NCBI RefSeq assembly: GCF_014472415.1
Contig: NZ_JACSZV010000027.1
Span: 23,574 to 87,573 of the forward strand
From: Pseudomonas sp. N40(2020)
GTDB taxonomy: Bacteria; Pseudomonadota; Gammaproteobacteria; Pseudomonadales; Pseudomonadaceae
Direction: 5' to 3'
Length of the DNA: 64,000 nucleotides
Below, in pieces: positions 1 to 7,405 of the stretch (positions within the stretch are counted from its first letter, which is position 1; each line of letters opens with the position of its first letter). A program made the translations under genes and the position numbers. Below the pieces are notes generated by a model. The model was not told the DNA's origin and made no database searches. It saw only the letters and a program-made list of their open reading frames with translations.

Positions 1-733
1 ACTTGGCGATCTGCTTCATGTCTTCGTGGGACAAGCCGTCCGGGTGGAACTCGTCACCGCACAGACGGATGCCGACACAGAAATCGTCGCCGACTTCCTT
101 ACGCACAGCCTTGAGCACTTCCAGACCAAAACGCATGCGGTTCTCGAAGCTGCCGCCCCATTCGTCGGTGCGTTTGTTGACGCGCGGGCTCCAGAACTGG
201 TCGATCATGTGCTGGTGCACAGCCGACAGTTCAACGCCGTCCAGCCCGCCAGCCTTGGCCCGCGCGGCAGCGGTGGCGTAGTTGCCGATCACCCGCCAGA
301 TTTCTTCCGGCTCGATGGTTTTGCAGGTCGCGCGGTGTACCGGTTCACGGATGCCCGACGGCGACAGCAGGGTCGGCCAGTGCTCGCCGTCCCAACGCGA
401 GCGGCGGCCCATGTGGGTAATCTGGATCATGATCTTGGCGCCATGCTTGTGCATGGCATCGGCCAGATTCTGGAAGTGCGGGATGATCCGGTCGTCTGCC
501 AGGTTGACCGATTTCCACCAGCCTTGCGGGCTGTCGATGGCCACGCTGGAGGAGCCACCGCAAATCGCCAGGCCGATGCCGCCCTTGGCTTTCTCTTCGT
601 AGTATTTGACGTAGCGATCGGTGGTCATGCCGCCGTCGGTCGCGTAGACCTCGGCGTGCGCGGTACTGAGCACGCGGTTGCGGATTGTCAGTTTGCCGAT
701 CGGGATCGGCTGGAACATTGCTTCGAAAGCCAT
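1..733 (-). CDS. dgcA: Dimethylglycine demethylase subunit DgcA, 5' part only
   Basis: This is the first 244 codons of a flavin-dependent oxidoreductase of the old-yellow-enzyme/trimethylamine dehydrogenase family. The rest lies beyond the left edge. The N-terminus reads MAFEAMFQPIPIGKLTIRNR, the usual opening of the FMN-binding TIM barrel, followed by the barrel motifs IQITHMGRRSRWDGEHWP and GGLDGVELSAVHQHMIDQFW. The known PA5398 homologue acts with DgcB and electron transfer flavoproteins to demethylate dimethylglycine to sarcosine. The two genes that follow on the same strand match the PA5397 and PA5396 order, which supports the name. The start at 733 has a GAGGAAC-type Shine-Dalgarno just upstream and 15 nt separate it from the preceding stop. 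Function is inferred from family and synteny. Confidence 0.9.
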   Translation of the reverse strand, partial: MAFEAMFQPIPIGKLTIRNRVLSTAHAEVYATDGGMTTDRYVKYYEEKAKGGIGLAICGGSSSVAIDSPQGWWKSVNLADDRIIPHFQNLADAMHKHGAKIMIQITHMGRRSRWDGEHWPTLLSPSGIREPVHRATCKTIEPEEIWRVIGNYATAAARAKAGGLDGVELSAVHQHMIDQFWSPRVNKRTDEWGGSFENRMRFGLEVLKAVRKEVGDDFCVGIRLCGDEFHPDGLSHEDMKQIAK

Positions 734-748
734 GGCGGGTTCCTCGAC

Positions 749-1279
749 TTACAACGGCTTGACGGTGAACAGGCCGTCGTCGTGGCCTTCTTCGGAGCCA
801 CCGTAGACTTGCTCGGCAACGGTGCGAATCTTGCTGCCGCGAGCCTCAAGAATCTGATCCATGGCACCGGCAAACCAACCGGTGAACATGTAGTCGACCT
901 TGCGCCCGACCTTGCCGTACACGTAGACGAACGCCGAGTGTTCGAGCTTGACGCTGGCGGTGCCTTTGTCGAGGTCGATGTCCTGGATCTTGAACAGGCC
1001 CCAGCCGCGTTGCGACAGGCGCTTCATGTAATGCTCGAACACCGCAACGCCTTCCAGGCCGTGGCATTCGGCTTCTTTTTCACACCAGTGCCAGGCGGAC
1101 TTGTAGCCGGCCTTGTAGAGAATTTCGGCGTAGGCGTCGGCGCCCAGCACTTCTTCGATGCCCATGTGGTTGTTGACGAAAAAGTGGCGCGGCACGTACA
1201 GCATCGGCAGGGCGTCGGAGGTCCAGACACCGGTTTCGCTGTCGACTTCGATTGGCAATTGCGGGGCGATCTTGGCCAT
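749..1279 (-). CDS. DUF5943-type protein of the dimethylglycine locus
   Basis: A 176-residue protein beginning MAKIAPQLPIEVDSETGVWT. It corresponds in size and position to PA5397, between the dipeptidase and dgcA. The family carries a 4-vinyl-reductase (4VR)-like small-molecule-binding fold; here the conserved-looking parts are an acidic central half and a C-terminal GSKIRTVAEQVYGGSEEGHDDGLF stretch rich in Gly and Asp. No signal peptide or membrane segment is visible. It is 15 nt upstream of dgcA and 78 nt downstream of the dipeptidase, so the three genes look co-transcribed on the minus strand. The biochemical role is unknown; a part in betaine/dimethylglycine catabolism is inferred only from the operon. 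Confidence 0.85.
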   Translation of the reverse strand: MAKIAPQLPIEVDSETGVWTSDALPMLYVPRHFFVNNHMGIEEVLGADAYAEILYKAGYKSAWHWCEKEAECHGLEGVAVFEHYMKRLSQRGWGLFKIQDIDLDKGTASVKLEHSAFVYVYGKVGRKVDYMFTGWFAGAMDQILEARGSKIRTVAEQVYGGSEEGHDDGLFTVKPL

Positions 1280-1357
1280 GGAAACTTAACTCCAGAAAAT
1301 TTGGTTTGTTGCCCCTGGCGCGGACGGCCGGAGGAAAGGATTCAGAAGTGCAGCGGC

Positions 1358-2335
1358 TTATTCGCCCCAGACGTCCTTTAGGACGTTCACCCAGTTCTCG
1401 CCCATGATCTTGCGCACCACGTGCTCGGAGTGGCCACGCTTGAGCAGGGTTTCAGTCAGGTTCGGGAACTCGCCGACGGTGCGGATGCCCAGCGGGTTGA
1501 TGATCTTGCCGAAGCTGGTCAGACGGCGGGCGTAGCCCTTGTCGTGGGTCAGGTATTCGAAGAAGTCCTGGCCATGGCCCTGGGTGAAGTCGGTGCCGAT
1601 GCCAATGGAATCTTCGCCAACGATGTTCATCACGTATTCGATGGCTTCGGCGTAGTCGTCGATGGTCGAATCGATGCCCTTGGCGAGGAACGGCGCGAAC
1701 ATGGTCACGCCGACAAAACCGCCGTGGTCGGCAATGAACTTGAGCTCTTCATCGGACTTGTTGCGCGGGTGCTCTTTAAGACCCGACGGCAGGCAGTGGG
1801 AATAGCAGACCGGTTTTTTCGATTCGAGGATGACTTCCTCGGAGGTCTTGGAGCCGACGTGGGACAGGTCGCACATCACGCCAACGCAGTTCATCTCGGC
1901 AACGATCTCGCGACCGAAGCCCGACAGGCCGCCGTCACGCTCGTAGCAACCGGTGCCGACCAGGTTCTGGGTGTTGTAGCACATCTGCACGATGCCGACG
2001 CCGAGCTGCTTGAACACCTCGACATAGCCGATCTGGTCTTCAAACGCGTGGGCATTCTGGAAGCCGAACAGGATGCCGGTCTTGCCTTGCTCTTTGGCAC
2101 GACGAATGTCGGCGGTGGTGCGTACCGGCATCACCAGGTCGCTGTTTTCGCGGATCAGCTTCTGGCTGGCAGCGATGTTGTTCACGGTCGCCTGAAAGCC
2201 TTCCCACACTGACACGGTGCAGTTGGCCGCCGTCAGACCGCCCTTGCGCATGTCTTCGAACAGCTCACGGTTCCATTTGGCAATGATCAGACCGTCGATA
2301 ACGATGCTGTCGGCGTGTAATTCGGCTGGGCTCAT
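1358..2335 (-). CDS. Renal-dipeptidase-like peptidase (M19) of the dimethylglycine operon
   Basis: A 325-residue M19 (membrane dipeptidase) family protein, the PA5396 counterpart and first gene of the dgc-side operon. Metal-site features typical of the family are visible: DGLIIAKWN near the N-terminus, MCDLSHVGSKTSEEVI, KPVCYSHCLPSGLKEHPRNKSDEE and GIGTDFTQGHGQ. I chose the ATG at 2335 (MSPAELHADSIVIDGL). The longer in-frame extension to 2548 has no family similarity and runs through the promoter region. In P. aeruginosa this gene belongs to the GbdR-activated set, but its true peptide substrate is not known. No signal peptide is present, so a cytoplasmic location is likely despite the family name. 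Confidence 0.9.
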   Translation of the reverse strand: MSPAELHADSIVIDGLIIAKWNRELFEDMRKGGLTAANCTVSVWEGFQATVNNIAASQKLIRENSDLVMPVRTTADIRRAKEQGKTGILFGFQNAHAFEDQIGYVEVFKQLGVGIVQMCYNTQNLVGTGCYERDGGLSGFGREIVAEMNCVGVMCDLSHVGSKTSEEVILESKKPVCYSHCLPSGLKEHPRNKSDEELKFIADHGGFVGVTMFAPFLAKGIDSTIDDYAEAIEYVMNIVGEDSIGIGTDFTQGHGQDFFEYLTHDKGYARRLTSFGKIINPLGIRTVGEFPNLTETLLKRGHSEHVVRKIMGENWVNVLKDVWGE

Positions 2336-2569
2336 CAGGCGTCCCCTTATTGGCGATTCATGCGCCGAATCGTCTGCCGGCGCTTTGGGGCCAGCATATG
2401 CCTCGGTGCCGGGGCGACCGGGTGCAAAAACGACAGGGGAATTGCCGAAAGCGTCAATCCGCGACAAAGGGTCACCAAGCGGCCCGACCAGCCACCTGTT
2501 CAAGCCTGCAAGCTTGAGCCAGAATCTCCCGCATCTTGGAAACACCACTGGATTAGAGCGGCGACATCA
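2336..2569. promoter_or_regulatory. Divergent promoter region between the dipeptidase operon and the LprI-like gene
   Basis: This 234-nt non-coding gap separates a minus-strand operon from a plus-strand gene, so it must hold both promoters. It is GC-rich. In other pseudomonads the dipeptidase operon is GbdR-activated, but I could not identify a convincing 21-bp-spaced direct repeat here like the one between sdaB and cbcX. Confidence 0.4.
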
Positions 2570-2971
2570 ATGAAATCGATCTTCCTGGCTTTGGCTTTGA
2601 TTGCGACCGGCGTACACGCCGCTGAAGAGTCCGACAACAACCCGTGCGACGCAGTCGAAAGCGACGTCCAGACCCTGGAATGCTCGACCTACAGCCGCAC
2701 CACCGCCGAAGACCTGCTCAAAGACAACTACGCCAGCCTCGCCGAACGCATGCAAACCGCGTACGGCAAGAACCCGGCGCAGCTGGCCGACATCACCACC
2801 AAACTCAAAACCGCCCAGCAGCAGTGGCTGAAGACGCGGGATGCAGATTGCGCGGTGGAAGCCTTCCCGGCCACCGAAGGCAGCAAGGCGTTCAAGATTG
2901 CGCAAAATGACTGTGTGGCGCGGATGAGCGATGAGCGGTCGGAGTTTTTGGAGTCGATTGGGCAGGAGTAA
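2570..2971 (+). CDS. LprI-type lysozyme inhibitor domain protein, secreted
   Basis: A 133-residue protein with a clear Sec signal peptide (MKSIFLALALIATGVHA, cleavage after AHA/A). The mature part has paired cysteines (NPCDAVE, LECSTYSRTTAEDLL, DADCAVEAFP, NDCVARM) and a helical region with LKTAQQQWLKTRDADC, which is the hallmark of the LprI/DUF1311 family. Family members inhibit or bind lysozyme in the periplasm, but many are uncharacterised. The ATG at 2570 is chosen because it begins the signal peptide; an in-frame extension back to 2360 is rejected. It stands alone between the dipeptidase operon and the toxin-antitoxin pair. Confidence 0.85.
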   Translation: MKSIFLALALIATGVHAAEESDNNPCDAVESDVQTLECSTYSRTTAEDLLKDNYASLAERMQTAYGKNPAQLADITTKLKTAQQQWLKTRDADCAVEAFPATEGSKAFKIAQNDCVARMSDERSEFLESIGQE

Positions 2972-3125
2972 TCCTGAAAGCTGGAACTGCCTCCGGCTTT
3001 CAACCCCACACTCCTCTCTTCCTACAAATTACTCCGACATCGCCTACACAAATTGCTTGAATGCCTAAAACGAAGGGCCTTCCACGCAACATGCGGTCAA
3101 CGATTGTTGATTGGCCACCGGAAAA

Positions 3126-3165
3126 ATATAAGTAAAGATTCGCGAATCTTATAAAAGACTTATAT
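3126..3165. promoter_or_regulatory. Nested palindrome, probable operator of the toxin-antitoxin operon
   Basis: A perfect 16-bp palindrome AAGATTCGCGAATCTT lies at 3135-3150. It is nested inside a second inverted repeat, ATATAAGT at 3126-3133 with ACTTATAT at 3158-3165. The structure ends 6 nt before the toxin start codon and is AT-rich unlike its surroundings. XRE-type antitoxins normally bind such palindromes to repress their own operon, so this is the likely autoregulatory site; that function is inferred. Confidence 0.7.
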
Positions 3166-3171
3166 TCTTCC

Positions 3172-3426
3172 ATGAACAGCATCCACTGGACTCGAAAGGC
3201 CGTTAAGCAACTCCTGAAATTGCACACCGCACATCAGGCGCAGGTTCGGGATGCCGTTACGGCGCTTGCCGACATGCCTGATGTTGGCAATGTCAAAGCA
3301 CTGATAGGCCATGACTACGCCTACCGCCTGCGCGTCGGCAATTATCGAGTCATGTTCGATTGGGATGGCGCAATCAAAGTGGTCAGTATTCAAGAGGTCA
3401 AAAAACGCGATGAACGCACCTACTGA
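3172..3426 (+). CDS. RelE/ParE-family toxin
   Basis: An 84-residue basic protein of the RelE/ParE superfamily. It has the typical opening helix pair (IHWTRKAVKQLLKLHTAHQAQVRDAV), then the beta-sheet motifs YAYRLRVGNYRVMFDWDG and IKVVSIQEVKKRDERTY. The family members either cleave mRNA on the ribosome or inhibit gyrase. The late basic residues (Arg in GNYR, Lys-Lys-Arg near the end) fit a RelE-like RNase, but this cannot be decided by eye. It precedes the antitoxin and overlaps it by 17 nt, the toxin-first order seen in HigBA systems. The Shine-Dalgarno is weak, which would keep toxin synthesis low. Confidence 0.88.
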   Translation: MNSIHWTRKAVKQLLKLHTAHQAQVRDAVTALADMPDVGNVKALIGHDYAYRLRVGNYRVMFDWDGAIKVVSIQEVKKRDERTY

Positions 3427-3733
3427 CATCCAAATCATCAACGATGCCGAGGGTAACCCCGCCTTCGTAGTCATTCCCTACGCTCAATACGTCGCACAGA
3501 AGACGCAGCCCGATCTGATCCCGCATGAGGTGGTCAGTCGAATGGTCGACGGGGCGACACCGATCCGCGCCTGGCGCGAACACCTGAACCTAACTCAGGA
3601 AGAAGTGGCGAAACGTCTGGGAATTTCCCAGCCGGCGTTCGCTCAACAGGAAACGGTAGCGAAGCCACGCAGGACGACCCGCGAGAAAATTGCAGCAGCA
3701 TTCGGCATCACGGCCAATCAACTTGAGTTGTAG
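3410..3733 (+). CDS. XRE-family antitoxin with Phd-like N-terminus
   Basis: A 107-residue protein starting at the ATG at 3410, inside the toxin reading frame. Residues 1-30 (IQIINDAEGNPAFVVIPYAQY) resemble the beta strand and VVIPYxxY element of Phd/YefM-type antitoxins. Residues 48-107 are a clear XRE helix-turn-helix (PIRAWREHLNLTQEEVAKRLGIS, then REKIAAAFGITANQL). Translation is probably coupled to the toxin through the 17-nt overlap. It would bind and neutralise the toxin and repress the operon at the palindrome at 3126-3165. The extended in-frame start at 3311 is rejected because it only reads the toxin gene in another frame. Confidence 0.87.
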   Translation: MNAPTDIQIINDAEGNPAFVVIPYAQYVAQKTQPDLIPHEVVSRMVDGATPIRAWREHLNLTQEEVAKRLGISQPAFAQQETVAKPRRTTREKIAAAFGITANQLEL

Positions 3734-3761
3734 GCTGCCCTCTTCATTCAAAGGAATTCCC

Positions 3762-4178
3762 ATGAACATCTGCGGCATTGAAATCAAAGGCAGCGAAGCG
3801 ATCATCGCCGTGGCCGCTCTCGACGGTTCGACCCTGAGTCACGTCGCCCTCAGCACCAAGAAAATCGCCCTCGACGATGACGACGAGGCGGCCAACGTCA
3901 AGCGCTTCGCCGCGCAGGTGGCGTCGTTTGTGCGGGAGAATTCGATTGACCGGATCGCGATCAAGAAGCGCAGCAAGAAGGGCGAGTTTGCCGGCGGGCC
4001 GACCACGTTCAAGATAGAGGGTGTGTTTCAGTTGCTTGATAGCTGCGAGGTGACGTTGTTGTCACCGCAGACGATCAATGCCCAGGCCAAGAAGCACAAT
4101 TTTGAACTGCCGGGGACGCTGAACAAGTATCAGCATGAGGCTTACAAGGCGGCGTGTTCGGCGTTGGTGAAGAAGTAA
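3762..4178 (+). CDS. DUF3010 family protein
   Basis: A 138-residue protein (MNICGIEIKGSEAIIAVAAL) of the DUF3010 family. The family is thought to have an RNase H/actin-like fold because of the GIEIKGSEAIIAV strand pattern and the late IEGVFQLLDSCEVTLLSPQTI region. No catalytic assignment is possible from sequence. The ATG at 3762 is preceded by AAAGGAATTCCC, a good ribosome binding site. It follows the antitoxin by 28 nt but is probably an unrelated housekeeping gene. No membrane segment or signal peptide is present. Confidence 0.8.
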   Translation: MNICGIEIKGSEAIIAVAALDGSTLSHVALSTKKIALDDDDEAANVKRFAAQVASFVRENSIDRIAIKKRSKKGEFAGGPTTFKIEGVFQLLDSCEVTLLSPQTINAQAKKHNFELPGTLNKYQHEAYKAACSALVKK

Positions 4179-4203
4179 TCCGATTCCCGACATTACATTG
4201 GAA

Positions 4204-4298
4204 CCTGTGGGAGCGGGCTTGCCCGCGATGGCGGTGTGTCAGGCAATAACAATGTTGGATGTGCTGGCCTCATCGCGGGCTAGCCCGCTCCCACAGGG
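4204..4298. repeat. REPIN: inverted pair of REP sequences
   Basis: Two REP units in inverted orientation (CCTGTGGGAGCGGGCTTGCC at 4204 onward, and its complement ending at 4297, with one base changed) flank a 40-nt spacer. It lies between the convergent DUF3010 and cdhR genes. Confidence 0.9.
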
Positions 4299-4321
4299 TT
4301 CTATGGCGTTGCTGAAACCCC

Positions 4322-5266
4322 TCAGGCTTGGGCGGTACGTCGGTCTTCGCGGGGGCAGCGGGCGAATTTTGCTCGGTAACTTCTTGTGAAATACGACGGT
4401 GATTCAAAGCCGCAAGCGATGCTGACTTCCAGCACGCTCATGTCGGTCTGGCGCAACAACTGCCGTGCCTTTTCCAGCCTTAAGCGCAGATAAAAATTAC
4501 TCGGCGTGTCGTTCAGATGCAGCCGAAACAAGCGCTCAAGTTGGCGCCGGGTCACTTTGATCGATTCCGCCAACGCCAACGTGGTCAGCGGCGGTTCGCT
4601 GTGTTGTTCCATCTCGCCAATCACCTGAACCAGCTTCTTGTTGCTGATGCCGTAGCGCGTGGCGACTTCCATGCGTTGATGGTCTTTGCGTGGACGAATT
4701 CGCCCCAACACAAACTGTTCGCTGACCTGAATCGCAAGTTGCGGGCCGTGGGCCTGGGCGATCAGGTCGAGCATCAAGTCGATGGAGGCGGTGCCGCCGG
4801 CCGAGGTGATCCGTCGACGGTCGATTTCGAACAGCTCCTGGGTCACGCTGAGCTGTGGATAAGATTCCTTGAAGGCGTCGATGGCTTCCCAGTGCAGGGT
4901 CAGGCGATGACCATCGAGCAGGCCAGCCTCGGCGAGGACGAAACTGCCGGTGTCGATGGCGCCGAGGGTCACGCCTTCGTTGTCCAGCCGTCGCAGCCAA
5001 TGCTCCAGCGTCGGCGTGGCGAACTTCAGCGGTTCGAAGCCGGCCACCACCAACAACGTCGCGCCTTTCTTCAGCGGCTCCAACGCCGCGTCGGCGTTGA
5101 CCGACATGCCGTTACTCGCCAGCACCGCCCCGCCGTCAGCGCTCAGCACATGCCAGCGGTACAACTCGCCACGAAAGCGGTTGGCCACGCGCAGCGGTTC
5201 GATCGCGGAAATAAAGCCAATGGCGGAGAACCCCGGCATCAGCAAAAAGTAGAAATCCTGGGACAT
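4322..5266 (-). CDS. cdhR: Carnitine-responsive regulator CdhR
   Basis: A 314-residue GlxA-type regulator. Residues 1-190 form a DJ-1/PfpI-like ligand-sensing domain (FYFLLMPGFSAIGFISAIEPLRVAN, then GAIDTGSFVLAEAGLLDGHRLTLHWE). Residues 215-310 are an AraC DNA-binding domain with both helix-turn-helix units (SIKVTRRQLERLFRLHL and SVLEVSIACGFESPSYFTRSYR). In P. aeruginosa the homologue PA5389 activates the carnitine operon when carnitine is present. Here it is divergent from caiX-cdhCAB. The shared 192-nt intergenic region carries a 21-bp-spaced direct repeat that fits AraC-family binding. The start at 5266 gives the family-typical N-terminus. Confidence 0.93.
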   Translation of the reverse strand: MSQDFYFLLMPGFSAIGFISAIEPLRVANRFRGELYRWHVLSADGGAVLASNGMSVNADAALEPLKKGATLLVVAGFEPLKFATPTLEHWLRRLDNEGVTLGAIDTGSFVLAEAGLLDGHRLTLHWEAIDAFKESYPQLSVTQELFEIDRRRITSAGGTASIDLMLDLIAQAHGPQLAIQVSEQFVLGRIRPRKDHQRMEVATRYGISNKKLVQVIGEMEQHSEPPLTTLALAESIKVTRRQLERLFRLHLNDTPSNFYLRLRLEKARQLLRQTDMSVLEVSIACGFESPSYFTRSYRAKFARCPREDRRTAQA

Positions 5267-5335
5267 GTGCGCACTCGGTCGGCGGGTAGCGTGGATCGTT
5301 GATACGCCGATTGTCGTCAGCGTTCAAGCGCACAG

Positions 5336-5377
5336 GTCGCTACAGTGCAAATGCCAGTCGCCGCAGTGCGCTTTCAA
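5336..5377 (+). promoter_or_regulatory. Direct repeat, candidate CdhR operator
   Basis: GTCGCTACAGTGCA at 5336-5349 is repeated as GTCGCCGCAGTGCG at 5357-5370. Eleven of 14 positions match, and the start-to-start distance is exactly 21 bp, two helical turns. That is the geometry AraC-family activators use. It lies about 90-120 bp upstream of the caiX start codon, in the cdhR-caiX divergent gap. CdhR binding is inferred. Confidence 0.6.
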
Positions 5378-5458
5378 GGGCGTATAGCTGCGTAACTTTG
5401 CATCACCGGCACGCCAGATGCCGGAACTCACAATAAACGACCTGCCGAGGAACCCGAC

Positions 5459-6403
5459 ATGAAACGACTGATCAGCAGCTGTGTTCTTGCACTCAGCGGT
5501 ACCGCTTTCTTGAGCGCCAGCGTCATGGCGGCCGAACCCGCGTCTTGCCAGAACGTGCGCATGGGCGTGGTCAACTGGACCGACGTGATCGCCACGAGTG
5601 CCATGACCCAGGTGCTGCTCGACGGCCTCGGCTACAGCACCAAACAAACCAGCGCGTCCCAGCAAATCATCTTCGCCGGGATCCGCGACCAGCGTCTGGA
5701 CTTGTTCCTCGGCTACTGGAACCCGTTGATGACCCAGACCATCACCCCGTTCGTCGATGCCAATCAGGTCAAAGTCCTCGACGCACCGAGCCTCAAAGAC
5801 GCCCGCGCCACCCTCGCTGTGCCGACTTATATGGCCGACAAGGGCCTGAAGACGTTCGCCGACATCGCCAAGTTCGAGAAAGAACTGGGCGGCAAGATCT
5901 ACGGCATCGAGCCGGGTTCGGGCGCCAATACCCAAATCAAGGCAATGATCACCAAAAACCAGTTCGGCCTCGGCAAGTTCCAGTTGGTCGAGTCCAGCGA
6001 GGCCGGCATGCTTGCCGCCGTCGATCGCGCCGTGCGCCGCAAAGAGGCCGTGGTGTTCTTCGGCTGGGCGCCGCACCCGATGAACGTCAACGTCAAGATG
6101 ACCTACCTCACCGGCAGCGACGACGCCCTCGGCCCGAACGAAGGCATGGCCACGGTGTGGACGGTCACCGCACCGAAATACGCCGAGCAATGTCCGAACA
6201 TCGGTCGCCTGCTGAGCAACCTGACGTTCACCGCCGAAGACGAGAGCCGGATGATGCAGCCGCTGCTTGATCACAAGGACGCCTTTGAGTCGGCCAAGCA
6301 ATGGCTCAAGGATCACCCGCAAGACAAACAGCGCTGGCTCGAAGGTGTGACCACTTTCGACGGCAAACCAGCCGCTGAAAACCTGCAACTGACCAGCCAA
6401 TAA
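5459..6403 (+). CDS. caiX: Carnitine-binding periplasmic protein CaiX
   Basis: A 314-residue OpuAC/ChoX-type solute-binding protein with a Sec signal peptide (MKRLISSCVLALSGTAFLSASVMA). The mature part carries the repeated aromatic ligand-box elements of quaternary-amine binders (VVNWTDV, LFLGYWNP, FFGWAPHPMN). It is clearly paralogous to CbcX encoded 8.9 kb downstream. In P. aeruginosa CaiX captures carnitine and hands it to the shared CbcWV permease/ATPase, which explains why no permease gene is next to it here. It is the first gene of the carnitine operon. A strong hairpin follows it at 6423-6447, before cdhC. Confidence 0.92.
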   Translation: MKRLISSCVLALSGTAFLSASVMAAEPASCQNVRMGVVNWTDVIATSAMTQVLLDGLGYSTKQTSASQQIIFAGIRDQRLDLFLGYWNPLMTQTITPFVDANQVKVLDAPSLKDARATLAVPTYMADKGLKTFADIAKFEKELGGKIYGIEPGSGANTQIKAMITKNQFGLGKFQLVESSEAGMLAAVDRAVRRKEAVVFFGWAPHPMNVNVKMTYLTGSDDALGPNEGMATVWTVTAPKYAEQCPNIGRLLSNLTFTAEDESRMMQPLLDHKDAFESAKQWLKDHPQDKQRWLEGVTTFDGKPAAENLQLTSQ

Positions 6404-6422
6404 CCCACCACTGAATCATCGC

Positions 6423-6447
6423 TTCGCAGCCCGGCAAGGGCTGCGAA
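6423..6447 (+). other. Intercistronic stem-loop after caiX
   Basis: TTCGCAGCCC at 6423-6432 pairs perfectly with GGGCTGCGAA at 6438-6447 around a 5-nt loop. There is no T-run, so it is unlikely to terminate fully. A position directly after a periplasmic-binding-protein gene suggests an RNA-stabilising or attenuating element that keeps caiX expression above that of the enzymes. Confidence 0.6.
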
Positions 6448-6478
6448 CAGACCCATCACGCCTGAAGGAAACTGCCTC

Positions 6479-7366
6479 ATGAACCACGACGTCATCATCA
6501 CCTGCGCACTTACCGGTGCTGGCGACACGACCGCCAAGAGCCCCCACGTGCCGGTCACCCCGAAACAGATCGCCGCAGCCGCCGTGGAAGCGGCCAAGGC
6601 CGGCGCCACCGTCGTGCACTGCCATGTACGCGATCCACAGACCGGCAAGTTCAGCCGTGACGTGGCGCTGTACCGCGAAGTGATGGAGCGCATCCGCGAG
6701 GCGGACGTCGACATCATCGTCAACCTCACCGCCGGCATGGGCGGCGACCTGGAGATCGGCGCTGGCGAGAATCCGATGGAGTTCGGCCCGAACACCGATC
6801 TGGTCGGCCCGCTGACTCGCCTGGCTCACGTCGAAGCGTTGCTGCCGGAAATCTGCACCCTCGATTGCGGCACCCTCAACTTCGGCGATGGCGACACCAT
6901 TTACGTTTCGACCCCGGCGCAGCTGCGGGCAGGCGCCAAGCGCATCACCGAGATGGGCGTGAAAGCCGAACTGGAAATTTTCGACACCGGTCACCTGTGG
7001 TTCGCCAAGCAGATGATCAAGGAAGGCTTGCTCGACAACCCCTTGTTCCAGCTGTGCCTGGGCATCCCGTGGGGCGCGCCGGCCGATACCACCACCATGA
7101 AAGCCATGGTCGACAACCTGCCGGCGGATGCGGTGTGGGCCGGGTTCGGTATCGGCCGGATGCAGATGCCGATGGCCGCGCAAGCGGTGTTGCTCGGCGG
7201 CAACGTGCGGGTCGGTCTGGAAGACAACCTGTGGCTGGACAAAGGCGTGCTGGCGACCAACGGCCAATTGGTCGAACGCGCCACCGAGATCCTCAGCCGC
7301 CTCGGCGCCCGCGTGCTAACGCCAGCGGAAGGCCGCAAGAAGATGGGCCTGACCCAGCGCGGCTGA
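6479..7366 (+). CDS. cdhC: 3-Dehydrocarnitine cleavage enzyme CdhC
   Basis: A 295-residue beta-keto acid cleavage enzyme (BKACE, formerly DUF849). The metal-binding motif VVHCHVRDPQTG follows the first barrel strands, and the family signatures NLTAGMGGD, LDCGTLNFGD and GIPWGAP are all present. The enzyme condenses 3-dehydrocarnitine with acetyl-CoA to give acetoacetate and betainyl-CoA. It sits between the carnitine-binding protein and carnitine dehydrogenase, exactly as in P. aeruginosa PA5387. The ATG at 6479 is preceded by GAAGGAAACTGCCTC. The assignment is strong by family and context. Confidence 0.93.
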   Translation: MNHDVIITCALTGAGDTTAKSPHVPVTPKQIAAAAVEAAKAGATVVHCHVRDPQTGKFSRDVALYREVMERIREADVDIIVNLTAGMGGDLEIGAGENPMEFGPNTDLVGPLTRLAHVEALLPEICTLDCGTLNFGDGDTIYVSTPAQLRAGAKRITEMGVKAELEIFDTGHLWFAKQMIKEGLLDNPLFQLCLGIPWGAPADTTTMKAMVDNLPADAVWAGFGIGRMQMPMAAQAVLLGGNVRVGLEDNLWLDKGVLATNGQLVERATEILSRLGARVLTPAEGRKKMGLTQRG

Positions 7367-7405
7367 CGGCCCACATGGGCTTTTAGAACTCTTAAGGACA
7401 TGACC

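Noticed and set aside
2431..2470. CGACAGGGG and CGACAAAGGG before the dipeptidase operon as a GbdR site
   Set aside because: The two are 31 bp apart, share only about six bases in a row, and do not resemble the clear 21-bp units at 14183-14224.
4198..4389. A 63-codon open frame overlapping the end of cdhR
   Set aside because: It is largely encoded by the REPIN and runs antisense to cdhR.
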